Positions 44,121 through 54,240 of a stretch of DNA of 64,000 nt are shown here, piece after piece; positions within the stretch are counted from its first letter, which is position 1; each line of letters begins with the position of its first letter. The position numbers and the translations under genes are program-made. The notes under the pieces are model-generated. The model searched no databases. It saw only the letters and a list, made by a program, of their open reading frames with translations, and was not told where the DNA came from. Origin of the DNA: Diploptera punctata (taxonomy: Eukaryota > Arthropoda > Insecta > Blattodea > Blaberidae); contig JASPKZ010001598.1 in assembly GCA_030220185.1 (NCBI GenBank), positions 1,756,501 to 1,820,500 of the forward strand, read 5' to 3'.

Positions 44121-44619
44121 TTCGTGTCAAACATCTCAATGATGGATAAATGTTCATCGGTCAACCAACAGAGGAGAAAAAGAAAGGGCTTAAAAAAGGA
44201 TGCCAACCAACAAATCAACAGATGCCAGTTGACTATGAAAAGAAGACTCATCGAAACCAGTTCCATATATATACAAAATATATGAAGTGAGGTGTAAAAA
44301 TTGATTCATTTAATGATCATTATGGTAAACCGATTTATTGATCAAAGTAAAATTTATTCTCGTATAAGACTTGAAAGCATAATAATAGTCCCTTCGATTG
44401 GTTGCTGGCCAAAGGAAGGCAACACCAGTGATGGGGCTGCCATCTTATAGCCTCTGGTCAGGCTTTTCTGGAGAAGAAAAGAAAATAAAGGAAAGAAGAA
44501 ATGGAAGAAAGGAAAGACTCCCTAGCCCTCGGATGCCCTAATAGCGTCGGGGTAAAAAAAAACAAGAGTTAACCAAGAGAGGTTAGATAGTAAAGTTAAG
44601 AGAGTGCAAAACACAAGTA

Positions 44620-44705
44620 AGTCCTATGAAACGCTGGAGGGAAAATTTTCTATAGGATCGTAACAGGCCTTGGCCTAATACTTGAAAGAAAGAAGAAGAA
44701 GAAGT
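44620..44705 (+). mobile_element. LINE 3'-end stub
   Basis: CCTATGAAACGCTGGAGGGA, GATCGTAACAGGCCTTGGCC and a (GAA)n tail are the last ~85 bases of the family at 3850-4190. Confidence 0.8.
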
Positions 44706-45009
44706 AAAATTTATATTTTTTTGTTACATTACTGCAATACTCTGTTAAAATTCTGAATATCTCCAGAAACTTCCAGACATACAGCAATGCTAAACTCGAA
44801 TTAATTATGTAAATTTAATGTAAAGAAAGCAATTTTATGCTCTAAAAACACAATCTAGGTATGAATGGTTACAATAGGCATATTTAGACACAGTTAAACG
44901 CTATCAAGTGATATAATGTTTCATGAAATGTGTGCTTATATCATTGGTTTTTATTTACTCCTTCAGGGAAAAATAGGCTTAAAAGCTAAATTCCAAGCCC
45001 TGGGCATGA

Positions 45010-45830
45010 TGAACTGTTTTTACTCGAATAAAAAACTACCTCGAATTTAAGAAGACAACCCAATTTTCAAGAGGATTTTTAAGAATTTGTCAAAACTGAA
45101 GTGCCCTCAAGATGGCTTCCACGTGCCAGCCACTCTCTCCAGTGCTGCCAACACCTCATCTGCCACCTGGTGGTCAGATTCCTGCACTTACTGGGACCCA
45201 AGCTGCCACCTCTTGGCAGGTCACATGTATTGAATGCAGTCCCAGTGTTGCCCCCTGGTGCCTTTTCAATTAAGGCAAAATGGCAGGCATATACAAGGGA
45301 TACTTGCAAAATGCCTTTATAACATTAATGGCTTGCATGGATTCAATAAAATTTTATATAAATGTGGATACTGAGGGAATAATGAATTATATAGATTCAG
45401 TGACTACAAAACAATAGCTGAAATAAAAGAAGTATGTAACTCGGGGAGGATGGAGACAAAAGGATAGAAGTTAGTGTAGAATGTAAACTAATTGAAAACG
45501 AAGTTAGAGGGGAATGCAATATTGTAAATTATCTTCTCAACTTTGGTGCTACCACTATACTTTTTTTTATTTCATTGTCAAGATTCTTTTTACCAAAGTG
45601 ATTTTTTTCCAGTATTCCTTTTGACTATCATGTTATATTCAATTTCTGCTATGTATTATTTGTTTACTGTTGCATCTGCAATCATTTCCTAGCTAGAAAC
45701 TCTGTAGTATGCAATGTAAAAACATTGATCTCAACCAGGCTTACTTCCTAGTCAGCAAATTTAAGATGTCATGATTTTCAGATTTCAGATTTTGGAAAAA
45801 AAGTTTGCCTTATATTCAGGTAAATATAGG
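45010..45830. mobile_element. Possible DNA transposon with GC-rich interior
   Basis: TTTTTACTCGAATAAAAAAC at the left resembles the complement of GCCTTATATTCAGGTAAATA at the right. 45100-45300 is strikingly GC-rich compared with its surroundings and open on both strands, but neither frame carries a recognisable motif. Confidence 0.4.
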
Positions 45831-46140
45831 AATTAGATCATAGAATTTAATCTAGTTAGATGGTCATTTTGGAATAATTAAATTTATTATGAGACACCGA
45901 TAAAGCAATAACTCATTACATGTAATATGAAGTTAATTTCGTGATGTGAATAGTAGATATTTTTAATTCCCAATATAATTTTGTTAACATGTTAGTTTTG
46001 TGACCCTAGCTTCAATTACATCATTACATTCTAAGAACCAAAGTTAGGTTGAATGGACTCAACAGTACGTCTGCTCAAATTTTAAAACCAAGCCTTCAAA
46101 TCCAAAATTTCTTAAAGAACAGTCTTATTTTAAACACCTG

Positions 46141-47040
46141 CTTAATTATATTATTTTTGGTCTGATCATCTTACCTCAATATTAATGTTGATTTGTTCTT
46201 GAACATGTTTCAAAACAATTCTGTTTTATCGTCAGATTGTCCAGACTGGTTTGATTTATGTTGCACATCCTGGATGTCGATGTCAGCTCCATCCTGTGGT
46301 TGGCCAAAGAACCTCCAAACAAGGTCACGCTCCGTCGGTATTTCAAAATTCATAACTCTGTTTTTGTTCTTCTGAATATAGATTTTTCCCCAAATAGTCA
46401 GCTCTTTTGTATTTTCTAACCGTTTTAATAATTTAGTGTCTGAATTTATATTATCTTTTTCAGACCAAACATGAGCAGCAACTGCAGATTTTTCTATTTT
46501 CCCATTTTTAATATTTCTTATGTGTTCCTTGATTCTAATTTTTAGGTTTCTTTTTGTTATTCCTATATATTTATCTTTTCACAACCCATGCATTCAATTT
46601 GATATATTCCTGACTTTTTATTTTTAGCAGTTTTTTTCAGTTTTGTTGGTTTTTATTAGTGTATTTAAACTGTAGTTATTTTTCGGTTCTAATTTAATAT
46701 TAAACTTCTCAAATATATTTTGGAATTTATTGTGTACCCAAGGGTGATATGTGAATTTCCTATATTTTTTCATAGGTGGTTCTTCTATTTCAAGAGTACT
46801 TCTGTTTATCATTTTTTGTTTTTTATACTTTGGCCAACCACAGGATGGTGCTGACATCGACATACAGGATGTGCAACATAATGCAACATAAATCGAACCA
46901 GTCTGAACAAGCTGACGATAAAACAGAACTGTTTTGAAACATGTCCAAGAACAAATCAACATTAATATTGAGGTAAGATGATCAGACTAAAAATAATATA
47001 ATTAAAATAACCTCAAAATATCGCTTCCTAAAATTAAATA
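46141..47040 (-). mobile_element. Penelope-like element with endonuclease, inverted-repeat ends
   Basis: On the minus strand the region 46800-46380 encodes KFTYHPWVHNKFQNIFEKFN (linker after RT), SLNTLIKTNKTEKNC, then after frame breaks GIYQIECMGCEK, TKRNLKIRIKEHIRNIKN, SAVAAHVWSEKDNI and ELTIWGKIYIQKN. Both outer ends carry TCTGATCATCTTACCTCAAT in inverted orientation, so a copy of the 3' end sits inverted at the 5' side. It lies just beyond the presumed CK1-alpha 3' UTR. Confidence 0.88.
46908..46950 (+). ncRNA. Hammerhead-like motif (stem III CAUG)
   Basis: Core CTGACGA (N7 = C), T, stem II AAAACA-GAAC-TGTTTT (perfect), GAAA, palindromic CATG, TC. Stem I is poor (CAAG opposite CAAG), so self-cleavage is uncertain. 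Confidence 0.4.
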
Positions 47041-47045
47041 TTAAT

Positions 47046-47485
47046 TACAACCTGCTTAATGTTCATCTGCAGGAAAATCCTTTTATAAAATAACATAAAA
47101 ATAATTTCATGGTGTTATAATTAACCGTTTATTTACAGAAATTAAATAATATATAATTTTACATGTTAATTAAGTACAAAAACTTTAAATAAATTTTGAA
47201 ATTAAACCCTAAAATACAATTTCACAATAATAATGTATTCATTTCTACAATGAATTTTGTTTTGTTTCCATTTTAAAGAAATTTAATTAAATGTTAGAAA
47301 ACATTTATAATGTAAATACGGCACAGTAAATTTACAATACTATTCTCAATTATAGAATTTAATATATTTATAGAAAATTTTAAAACAGAAGACAGACTGT
47401 ATGGATAAATTTATACAAGCCACAAATATATACAAGAGTTTCATATTCACAAAATGGCACAAGCAAGGGGGAGAGGAAGGGAGAC
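47046..47485 (-). other. Probable 3' UTR of CK1 alpha
   Basis: AT-rich stretch immediately downstream of the stop codon, with no recognisable repeat until a Penelope-like element begins near 47040. The plus-strand TTTATT at 47128-47133 is an AATAAA on the coding strand and a candidate polyadenylation signal. The UTR length is inference. Confidence 0.5.
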
Positions 47486-47809
47486 CTAGTCATGCTTGTC
47501 ACCTTGGTCTCGCTCGTTGACGGTGAGTGAGGAAGGTAATATGCCCATAGTGGTTGTAGGATGTCCTGCAGATAATTTCTCACCTTGAGTTGTGATGCCA
47601 GCAGCGGCGCCTGTTGTGCCGACGGCTCCTGTGCCCGATGTTGCTGCTTTCTGCTTCAGCATCGTCCAGTCAAAAGTATAATCATATTGATGGTTCAAAG
47701 TTCTAAAGAGGATGCGGAACAACTGCCGTAAGTACATGTAATCAGGACCTTCTTCAAAACGGAGACCACGGCAGTAGTTGAGATACATTGCAAATTCTGC
47801 TGGAAATCC
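47486..47809 (-). CDS. CK1alpha: Casein kinase 1 alpha, terminal exon
   Basis: Final coding exon, acceptor TTTTAG|GGA, 107 codons plus TAG. It begins [20 protein letters not shown], continues through [20 protein letters not shown] and [15 protein letters not shown], the conserved end of the CK1 kinase domain, then leaves the family consensus for a tail rich in Gly/Ala/Thr ([20 protein letters not shown]) ending [12 protein letters not shown]1 alpha tails are short and variable, so this is expected. The exons in the window sum to about 280 codons; adding ~77 missing N-terminal residues gives about 357, close to the 337-365 residues usual for CK1 alpha. The coding GC content is clearly above that of its surroundings. 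Confidence 0.95.
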   Translation of the reverse strand, partial: GFPAEFAMYLNYCRGLRFEEGPDYMYLRQLFRILFRTLNHQYDYTFDWTMLKQKAATSGTGAVGTTGAAAGITTQGEKLSAGHPTTTMGILPSSLTVNERDQGDKHD

Positions 47810-47922
47810 CTAAAATAAAATGTATCAATAAGTTACTATTGTAATTTAAAATTAATGTTGGGAAGTATACATTATGAGGTAATTGAAATCAATGATAAAG
47901 AAATAAATTTGAGGAGAATGTA

Positions 47923-47995
47923 GCCTGAATTAGCTCAGTGGTTAGAGCATCAGAACAGAAAGCTGAAGGTTCAGGGTTCAATTTCCAGTTCAGGC
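47923..47995 (+). repeat. tRNA-like module, single
   Basis: Same family as 19253-19325 (TAGCTCAGTGGTTAGAGC, GGGTTCAATTTCC), loop triplet AGA; lies in the CK1-alpha intron just 5' of the last exon. Confidence 0.75.
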
Positions 47996-48109
47996 AAAAA
48001 TTTTTCTCTTTACCATTGATTACAATAATTTAGTTATATACATTAATTTACTTATTTCAATCATACTAATAACTTTAGCTTCTTAATATTTAATTTAATA
48101 ATTATGAGG

Positions 48110-48420
48110 TAATATTCATTTAACATATGGTTGGAGTAATACTTAAATATCTCACCTCACAAATTTCGTGTTTTTCAAGATACCAGGTTTCAAACAGAAT
48201 CCCGTTCATCTTCAATCAAATCTCTGACTGATGAAATTGTTTCACTGCCAACATCTTCTGAGCTGCCATCCATGGTCGAGTTTATAAACTTTCAAATAGA
48301 ATCTCATCCATCTTCAGTCATAACACAACTCAGAGTTGTAACTGAAGATGGATAGGATTTCATTTGAAGCCATGGTATCATGAAAAAACACAAAATTTAT
48401 GATGTGAGTTTTTTAAAATA
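48110..48420. repeat. Degraded Penelope-type foldback
   Basis: ATTATGAGGTAATATTC start, CACCTCACAAATTTCGTG mirrored by ACACAAAATTTATGATGTGAG; several GAAA/CCATGG-type remnants. Confidence 0.6.
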
Positions 48421-48970
48421 TCATCATCATCATTGGCGTGACAGTCCTTTTAGTTTGACCTTAGCTTCCCTCATAACAACCATCCATTCTCTTCGGTCAA
48501 TGGCCTTATTTCTCCAATTTGTTATGCCAATCTTCCGAAGGTTCGCCTGTACGTTGTCCATCCATCATAATCTAGGCCTCCCAACTTTTCTCCTTCCATC
48601 TAGCTTAGCGTTTGATATCATCCTGGGCAAACGTGTCTCGTTTATTCTGCAAATATGGCCCAACCATTCGATATGTCTAACTTTAATGTCTATAACTATA
48701 TTGTTATCTTTATATAGGTCAAATATTTCCTGGTTAGTTCTTATTCTCCAGGTACCCTTCTCCTTAATTGGACCATATATTTTCCATAAGATCTTTCTTT
48801 ACCAGGTGGCTAGTCTTGTAACAGTTCTTTCTGATATGGTCCAGGACTTACTGCCATACCCTACAACAGGTTTAATAATTGTTTTATATATTATTTTAAT
48901 TTTCTTAGATATATATCTAGATTGTATAATTTTGTTCAGAGATCTTAAAACATCGAGCTTCTCAACATGG
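48421..48970 (-). mobile_element. LINE 3' fragment
   Basis: Minus strand pieces: TIIKPVVGYGSKSWTISERT, HIEWLGHICRINETRLPRMI, GRRKVGRPRLWWMDNVQANL and NWRNKAIDRREWMVVMREAK, ending in (GATGAT). The terminal RTE-like pattern is complete. Confidence 0.87.
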
Positions 48971-48974
48971 TAGT

Positions 48975-49210
48975 TTTTTATGGGGTAGGGTTGTTAGCCC
49001 TATGCCCAACCTCCAACCTGGAGAACCAGGTCTTCATATTTATTACCCCTGGAGACAGGGTGGCCCAGCTATACCCCCAGGCACTGGGTAGCTCAGGTAC
49101 ATCGGGGTCGTCGCTCCCCATACCCACCATAGCGGGCCCCTGAGGGGTTTTAAAATTTACTTTGACCAATAGCGGGCCCCTGAGGGGTTTTAAAATTTAC
49201 TTCGACCAAT
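48975..49210 (-). repeat. GC-rich SINE-like repeat with internal 41-bp duplication
   Basis: ATAGCGGGCCCCTGAGGGGT occurs at 49130 and 49171, a direct duplication; preceded by GCACTGGGTAGCTCAGGTAC. Family not recognised. Confidence 0.55.
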
Positions 49211-49369
49211 GTTAAAAGCATTTACCAATTGAAGAAGCATTCTCCATTCCACAGCATTGTCTGGTTGAGACCTCGCATCATGCCACTATACATTTCTTTC
49301 CTTTCACTAGGAAAACCTATGTAATGTTCCCTGTCAGTAATAGTTCTAGAGAAACAGAGATTAATTATA

Positions 49370-49520
49370 TTTGAGTTGTATAGTTTGATTCACCTCATAT
49401 TTCTTGATTTTTATGCAGACTAGTTTCATCGCTAACTGTGTGACATGAGGCGAGTCGAAATATATAACTAAAATATAATTAAAATAAATCTCACAGTGTT
49501 ATTTCCTACATACATTTAAT
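49370..49520. repeat. Short Penelope-type element
   Basis: TTGATTCACCTCATATTTCTTG and the complement-type end CTCACAGTGTTATTTCCTAC; related to 53825-54240 and 57575-57960. Confidence 0.6.
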
Positions 49521-49559
49521 TTAAACACAGATTACTTAAACACAATTAAATTATTGTAA

Positions 49560-49935
49560 ATCAATGGTAAAGAGAAAATGTTTTGCCTGAACCGGGCAAA
49601 AATTTTTCTCTTTACCATTGATTTACAATAATTTAATTGTGTTTATTAATTTACTTATTTCTATCATAGTAATAGCTTTAGCTTCTCAATATTAATTTAA
49701 TAAATAATGCTATAGCTGTGTGGAGTCCCTTCATGTCTTCTTCAGGTAGAAGCCATTCATTGTGTATTTGTGAATGATGATTCATTGCAATTGAATGTGG
49801 GGCCAGTAGAGTAAAGGTAAAGGAAGGATTCTTGCTTGGATCGGAATGAAGCCTGGATTAGCTCGGTGGTCTGAGCATTAGCACAGAAAGCTAAAGGTTC
49901 GGGGTTCAATTCCCGGTTCAGGCAAAAAATTTTCT
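49560..49935. repeat. tRNA-like element, partly collapsed palindrome
   Basis: Left tRNA-like is reduced to its outer ends (TTGCCTGAACCGGGCAAAAA at 49585); the right one, 49851-49923, is complete (TAGCTCGGTGGTCTGAGC, GGGTTCAATTCCCGG). Confidence 0.7.
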
Positions 49936-50038
49936 CTTTACCATTGATTTACAATAATTTAATTGTGTTTATTAATTTACTTATTTCTATCATAGTAATA
50001 GCTTTAGCTTCTCAATTTTAATTTAACAGATTACTTAC

Positions 50039-50113
50039 TTTGCATAGAACTTCGACTGGTGTTGACATTTTCTTTTCACTTATCCTCTCGTATTTCTGCT
50101 TCTTTGTGGCTGC
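50039..50113 (-). CDS. CK1alpha: Casein kinase 1 alpha, internal exon (basic helix)
   Basis: 75-nt, phase 0-0 exon encoding [20 protein letters not shown] followed by EVLCK. The KKQKYE-I-EKK segment is the conserved basic region near the kinase C-lobe. Acceptor TTTTCAG|GCA, donor AAA|GTAAGT. It is flanked downstream on the plus strand by a Penelope-like endonuclease fragment (50310-50990) and upstream by a tRNA-like element (49851-49923), both intronic. Confidence 0.94.
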
Positions 50114-50309
50114 CTGAAAACAATTATTTCATCTATTAGGAAACTACTTAAAAACTAGTACTCCATTGTGTTTTTCTTAACCATTCCAATTGTATTGTAA
50201 TTTAAAGTATTTATACTTTTTGGTCTGTATGCTATAGAAAAAATTTAAAAACATAAAGGACTAAAATAATAACCTAAATAGCCATAATGAAGAAGTCTGG
50301 ATATCAAGT

Positions 50310-50995
50310 TATGTAGATAGGAAATAACACTATGAGGTTCTTTAATATTGTTTATTTTTTATTATTTCACTCACCTCATACTTCATAATTCATAGCAGAC
50401 CCTGGGTTTCTTCACATAATTTGTGACATTGTCAATGCTGCGTCACGTTCACAACTGACGTCCAACGGCCTTCTATCCTGCAGACTGACCTCCGCGCCAT
50501 CTGGTGGCCGACCAAAGAATTTCCAAATCAGTCCTCTTTCTTTATAACTGGGTATTTCAAAATTCATAGTTGTATTTTCATTCTTGCATATGTAAATTTT
50601 TTCCCAAATTGTGAGTTCCTTCGGTTTTTCCAATTGTTTAAGTAATTTTGTTTTGGTTTCTATTCTATGTTTTTCTGACCAGGCATGTGCAGCAATTGCA
50701 GATTTTTCGGTTTCTCCATTTTTAACATTTCTGAGGTGTTCTTTTAATCTTGTATTTAGATTCCTTTTTGTTTTTCCTATGTATATCTTTTCACAATCTT
50801 TACAATTAATTTGATAAATTCCCGATTTTTTGCAGTCTTCAATCTTTTCATTTTTGTTGGTTTTTATTAAATTACCTAAGCTGTAATCATTTTTCGGTGC
50901 TAATTTAATGTTGAATTTGTTGAAAATTTTTTGAAACTTGTCAAATACGAAAGGATGGTATGTGAACTTCTGGATATCGCTATTTTAAAGGCTAA
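50310..50995 (-). mobile_element. Penelope-like element, youngest-looking copy
   Basis: Terminal GGAAATAACACTATGAGG at its 3' end (plus-strand left); arms shared with 18700-19025 and 61395-61755. Contains an uninterrupted endonuclease frame. Confidence 0.9.
50412..50990 (-). pseudogene. Penelope-like GIY-YIG endonuclease, uninterrupted frame, RT missing
   Basis: Open from ~50990 to the stop at 50412: linker QKFTYHPFVFDKFQKIF and IKLAPKNDYSLGNLIK, then GIYQINCKDCEKIYIGKTKR (GIY, CxxC, YIG), NLNTRLKEHLRNVKNGETEK, SAIAAHAWSEKHRIETKTKL, PKELTIWEKIYICKNEN, and the C-terminal tail PPDGAEVSLQDRRPLDVSCE. All visible catalytic positions of the fold (Tyr pair, Arg, His) are present. 5'-truncated just before the endonuclease; not an autonomous element. 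Lies in CK1-alpha intron sequence. Confidence 0.9.
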
Positions 50996-51229
50996 TTCTT
51001 CATAATCCAAACCAGGGTGGCTAACATGTACATGTAGTCTAGCATACCTTCGATCCATAATTTTTTTTTACTTATTTTAATTTGTATATTTATGAAGTAA
51101 ATTTGTATCATGTATTATGATCAAGCAGTCTAACCTACCTTGATGCAAAGATAGGGGCGCACATTAATTATATTCACATGAGAGACTAAATTCTCTTATT
51201 GAATTTTGGCCAGTGTAGAGAACTCATGC

Positions 51230-51430
51230 CCATTGAACATAGAGAGGAATTTTTGTAGCTAAGATATAAAGCAATTCCACACTAAGAAAACCACCTGTAA
51301 TAGCTGAGGACCTGACATGCTGACACCCCTATACTAGCTGAATAAATCATCCACTCTTGTGATCGACACTTGTGGATGTGACATAGCAACTGGCTGGTAT
51401 GCCAAGGGTCTTCCAGTATGTCACACCATG
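51230..51430 (+). mobile_element. SINE-C fragment
   Basis: CCACCTGTAATAGCTGAGGACC, CTGACATGCTGACACC and GGTATGCCAAGGGTCTTC match 41310-41465. Confidence 0.7.
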
Positions 51431-51469
51431 AGTTTAGTTGAGAACAGAAATGTTGTCCAGTTGAGAAAA

Positions 51470-51605
51470 CTGATCTTACTCGAGTTTCTAAGGCAGTATT
51501 TTATTTAAAAATGTTGTTTAACAACTGGGGGTTGAGAAAATTGATCTTACTCGAGTTTTTAAGGCAGTATTTTATTTAAAAATGTTGTTTAACAACTGGG
51601 GGTTG
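51470..51605 (+). repeat. Direct duplication of ~68 bp
   Basis: GATCTTACTCGAGTTTCTAA...AACAACTGGGGGTTG (51472-51537) is repeated almost exactly at 51541-51605. Confidence 0.9.
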
Positions 51606-51654
51606 TGAAAATCGCAATTAAAGTTTGAGCTTGAAAGGGCCTAAAATGTTGCCT

Positions 51655-51925
51655 CTTATTTCTGTTTTGAAGCTTGCCTGGGTTCGATTCCTGGCTCGGA
51701 CAAGCTTCCTGGATGAAGTTTTTTGGGCTTTTTTCCTCACCTGCAAGACAAATTTCAGGAAGCTCAGGCCCAAACAGTCCCCAAACATCATCTGGCCGCC
51801 ACCATCATCATTCGCTGGTGTGGAAAGCAACGGGAAGCTACCATACCTATAATTCCCTAGTAAAGCTGCAAAGCATAGCATGAAAATACTATGATTGAAG
51901 TGAAAGACTTGCCCTAGGGCAGAAC
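51655..51925 (+). mobile_element. SINE-B copy
   Basis: GGGTTCGATTCCTGGCTCGG, CCTCACCTGCAAGACAAATT, CTATAATTCCCTAGTAAAGC and tail GTGAAAGACTTGCCCTAGGG; box A end is missing. Confidence 0.8.
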
Positions 51926-52737
51926 ACTAAAGAATAGAATTTACAACTCAGGACACTTTTCTGACAGAAAAATGTTATAGATGTATTAGCAATACTGGCA
52001 CAAATTTGTAGATTCATTAATAAATTATTTTCTGTTTATAAAAAATAAAATTATCTTTCTATTATAAAGAATTTCTATTAATTTATAATTACTCTCTCCA
52101 ATTAATTTAAAACAATATCTAAATATTATAATCAAATACATTAGAATTCGGATTCGACAACAATGGAACTGAACATATATGGACTGGAATCATATTGGAA
52201 AATTAAGAATCTTCAGAAAGCAATTGTCAACAACTACCTCCTTCAGCACTAGAAAGATTATTCCCTGTTTATTTATTTTTTTCACATCTATGATGATGGT
52301 GTAAATGCAAAATTCTAAGGTTATAGGGTGAGGTGATAATTGTAGCTTTCCATTAGACCAGCGGTTCCCAACCTTTTTCGACTCGCAAACTCCTTCCACA
52401 ACCATCTAAGTTGAGTGAACTATTGAGTTTTAAATATACATACAGTAGACGTATATAAAATTTAATTCCAAGCAAAAGGTTTAATGACCTTAAATTAACT
52501 TAACCCTTAATGATTAAAACCTAAAGTTACTCTAGTTGCGGCTTAAAAGTTCCATAACATGTAGACTTAGTTGAAACAAAATCAAATGCATTCCTAATGT
52601 TGTTACAAAACTGCAAATTAGGCATTTGTGGTGAATTTATATAATAGATTTGGGAATTTTTAACATTATGGTTTTATTAATAAGAATTAAATAAATCGTG
52701 AATTCTTCTTACCTCATACTTCTATGATCTTTTAAAC

Positions 52738-52781
52738 ACAGCACTGCAGTATCAGTGACCATCGTCACCATCCTCAGCTGT
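52738..52781 (-). ncRNA. Hammerhead-like motif with GAUA variant (minus arm)
   Basis: Stem I ACAG/CTGT, CTGAGGA, T, stem II GGTGAC-GATG-GTCACT, GATA, CTGCAG, TG. A-to-U in GAAA and G at the cleavage position argue against activity. Confidence 0.4.
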
Positions 52782-52905
52782 TTTCACGACTGTCAATTTT
52801 TTCTTTTGCAGGTAATTATCCAAACTGCCATCTGGTTCCTTCAAAAGAACACCAGATGGCAGTTTGGATAATTACAGGCAAAAGAAAAAATTGACAGTAG
52901 TGAAA

Positions 52906-52949
52906 ACAGCTGAGGATGGTGACGATGGTCACTGATACTGCAGTGCTGT
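52906..52949 (+). ncRNA. Hammerhead-like motif with GAUA variant (plus arm)
   Basis: Exact inverted counterpart of 52738-52781, including GATA and the CTGCAG palindrome. Confidence 0.4.
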
Positions 52950-53057
52950 GTTTAAAAAAACATAGAAGTATGAGGTAAGAAGAATTCACAATTTATTTAA
53001 TTCTCATTTGCAGTAAATATTATTTATTGTGGAAATAATGTGATAAACCCCCGAGGT

Positions 53058-53097
<40 letters not shown>

Positions 53098-53162
53098 AGT
53101 GACATTATAGGGTTAATTTAATTTTAAAACAACAACATTAATAATAATAATAATAATAATAA

Positions 53163-53193
<31 letters not shown>

Positions 53194-53347
53194 TATTTTT
53201 TTATTATTACAATGCTGCAGAAATGAAGGAAACAATAATAGACCTAACCTCAAAACCCACCATTATGGGAAAGTTTTCGCGAACCACAGGTTGGGAAATG
53301 ATACATTAGTCTAAATGTGTTGGAATTAATAAAAGATTGCTACTTAC

Positions 53348-53426
53348 TTTTAAACCCTGCCAAGGTAGACTTCCTCGATTGAAATACATCAGAACATATC
53401 CGAGAGACTCCATATCATCTCGACGG
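53348..53426 (-). CDS. CK1alpha: Casein kinase 1 alpha, internal exon (kinase C-lobe)
   Basis: 79-nt exon: the leading C completes the Ser codon of the previous exon, then [20 protein letters not shown] and PWQGLK. Acceptor TTATAG|C, donor AAA|GTAAGTA, leaving phase 0. The DDMES-LGY helix and the FNRG-LPWQGL motif are hallmarks of the CK1 family substrate-binding lobe. It lies alone between introns of about 3.2 kb on each side, both filled with Penelope-like, SINE and hAT sequence. Confidence 0.95.
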
Positions 53427-53824
53427 CTATAACAAAATAACACAATCTGTATAAATAAAAATTCTTCATTATCATCAAGCAGTCAAGGAATTTAGGCCTA
53501 ATGCCCTGTTCAGATCTTGCTATCTATCTAATACTCTTCTTCTAAGAAGTCATTCTTGGCTTCATTTTCTAACTGGGTGGTACATTAACATTAAATTGGC
53601 CTGTCTTTCTGTGGTCATTCTACAGTCTCCGTTTCTGTAATTTTTTTTAAACAGGTTCATCTTTAAGTTCGGATAATATTTCTGTTTTTTATGATAAATA
53701 AAATTTGCCTAAAATCACAACTTATAAAAAAAGTGAACTGGAAATATACATCTCACCTAAAAAATTTAATTTCCCTGAACATGCTTCGGAAACCATTGTC
53801 TCCATTTTTAACTAGATTCAAACT

Positions 53825-54240
53825 TTATTTATTATATGTAGGAAATAACACTATGAGGTTCCTCGCAATTATTAATGATTTGGTTATTTTGACTCACCTC
53901 ACATTTCTTGATTTTTATGCAGACCAGGTTTTCATCGCTTTTGCACTATATTGTCGATACATTCCAACTGTTGTTTTATGGTTGTCCATCCTATAGGTTG
54001 ATTTCTCCTCCATCTGATGGCTGATCAATGAACTTCCAAAACAATTTTTTTATTTGATTTGGAGGTTCATCGGTCAGCCAGCAGAAGGAGCAGAAATCAA
54101 CCTATAGGATGAACAACCACAAACAACAGTTGGAATGCATCAACAATGTTGCGCAAAAGCGACAAAACCTGGTCTGCATGAAAATCAAGAAATATGAGTT
54201 GAGTCAAAATAACAAACTCATTAATAATTAGATTCAAATT
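53825..54240. repeat. Penelope-type foldback
   Basis: Starts GGAAATAACACTATGAGG; arms TCACATTTCTTGATTTTTATG / CATGAAAATCAAGAAATATGA, center near 54045. Related to 57575-57960. Confidence 0.83.

Larger units (their letters stand above)
52640..53020. repeat. Penelope-type foldback inside a hAT element
   Basis: Arms 52690-52840 and 52846-53000: CTTACCTCATACTTCTATG / CATAGAAGTATGAGGTAAG, CCAAACTGCCATCTGG / CCAGATGGCAGTTTGG. The left end has AACATTATGG. Confidence 0.87.
52359..53303. mobile_element. hAT-type transposon with 8-bp TSD, interrupted by a PLE foldback
   Basis: Left end CAGCGGTTCCCAACCTTTTT; right end GCGAACCACAGGTTGGGAAA. CATTAGAC (52351-52358) and CATTAGTC (53304-53311) are the target duplication, one mismatch. 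No transposase frame. A PLE foldback occupies about 52640-53020, and (AT)n at 53061-53095 and (TAA/TTA)n at 53140-53195 follow. Confidence 0.85.

Noticed and set aside
45101..45322. GC-rich possible host exon open on both strands
   Set aside because: No splice-site arrangement or domain found, and it lies between transposon-like ends; left as a possible DNA transposon.
48380..48973. 197-codon plus-strand open frame
   Set aside because: It is the antisense of a LINE C-terminus whose minus-strand frame has clear YGSKSW and VGRP motifs.
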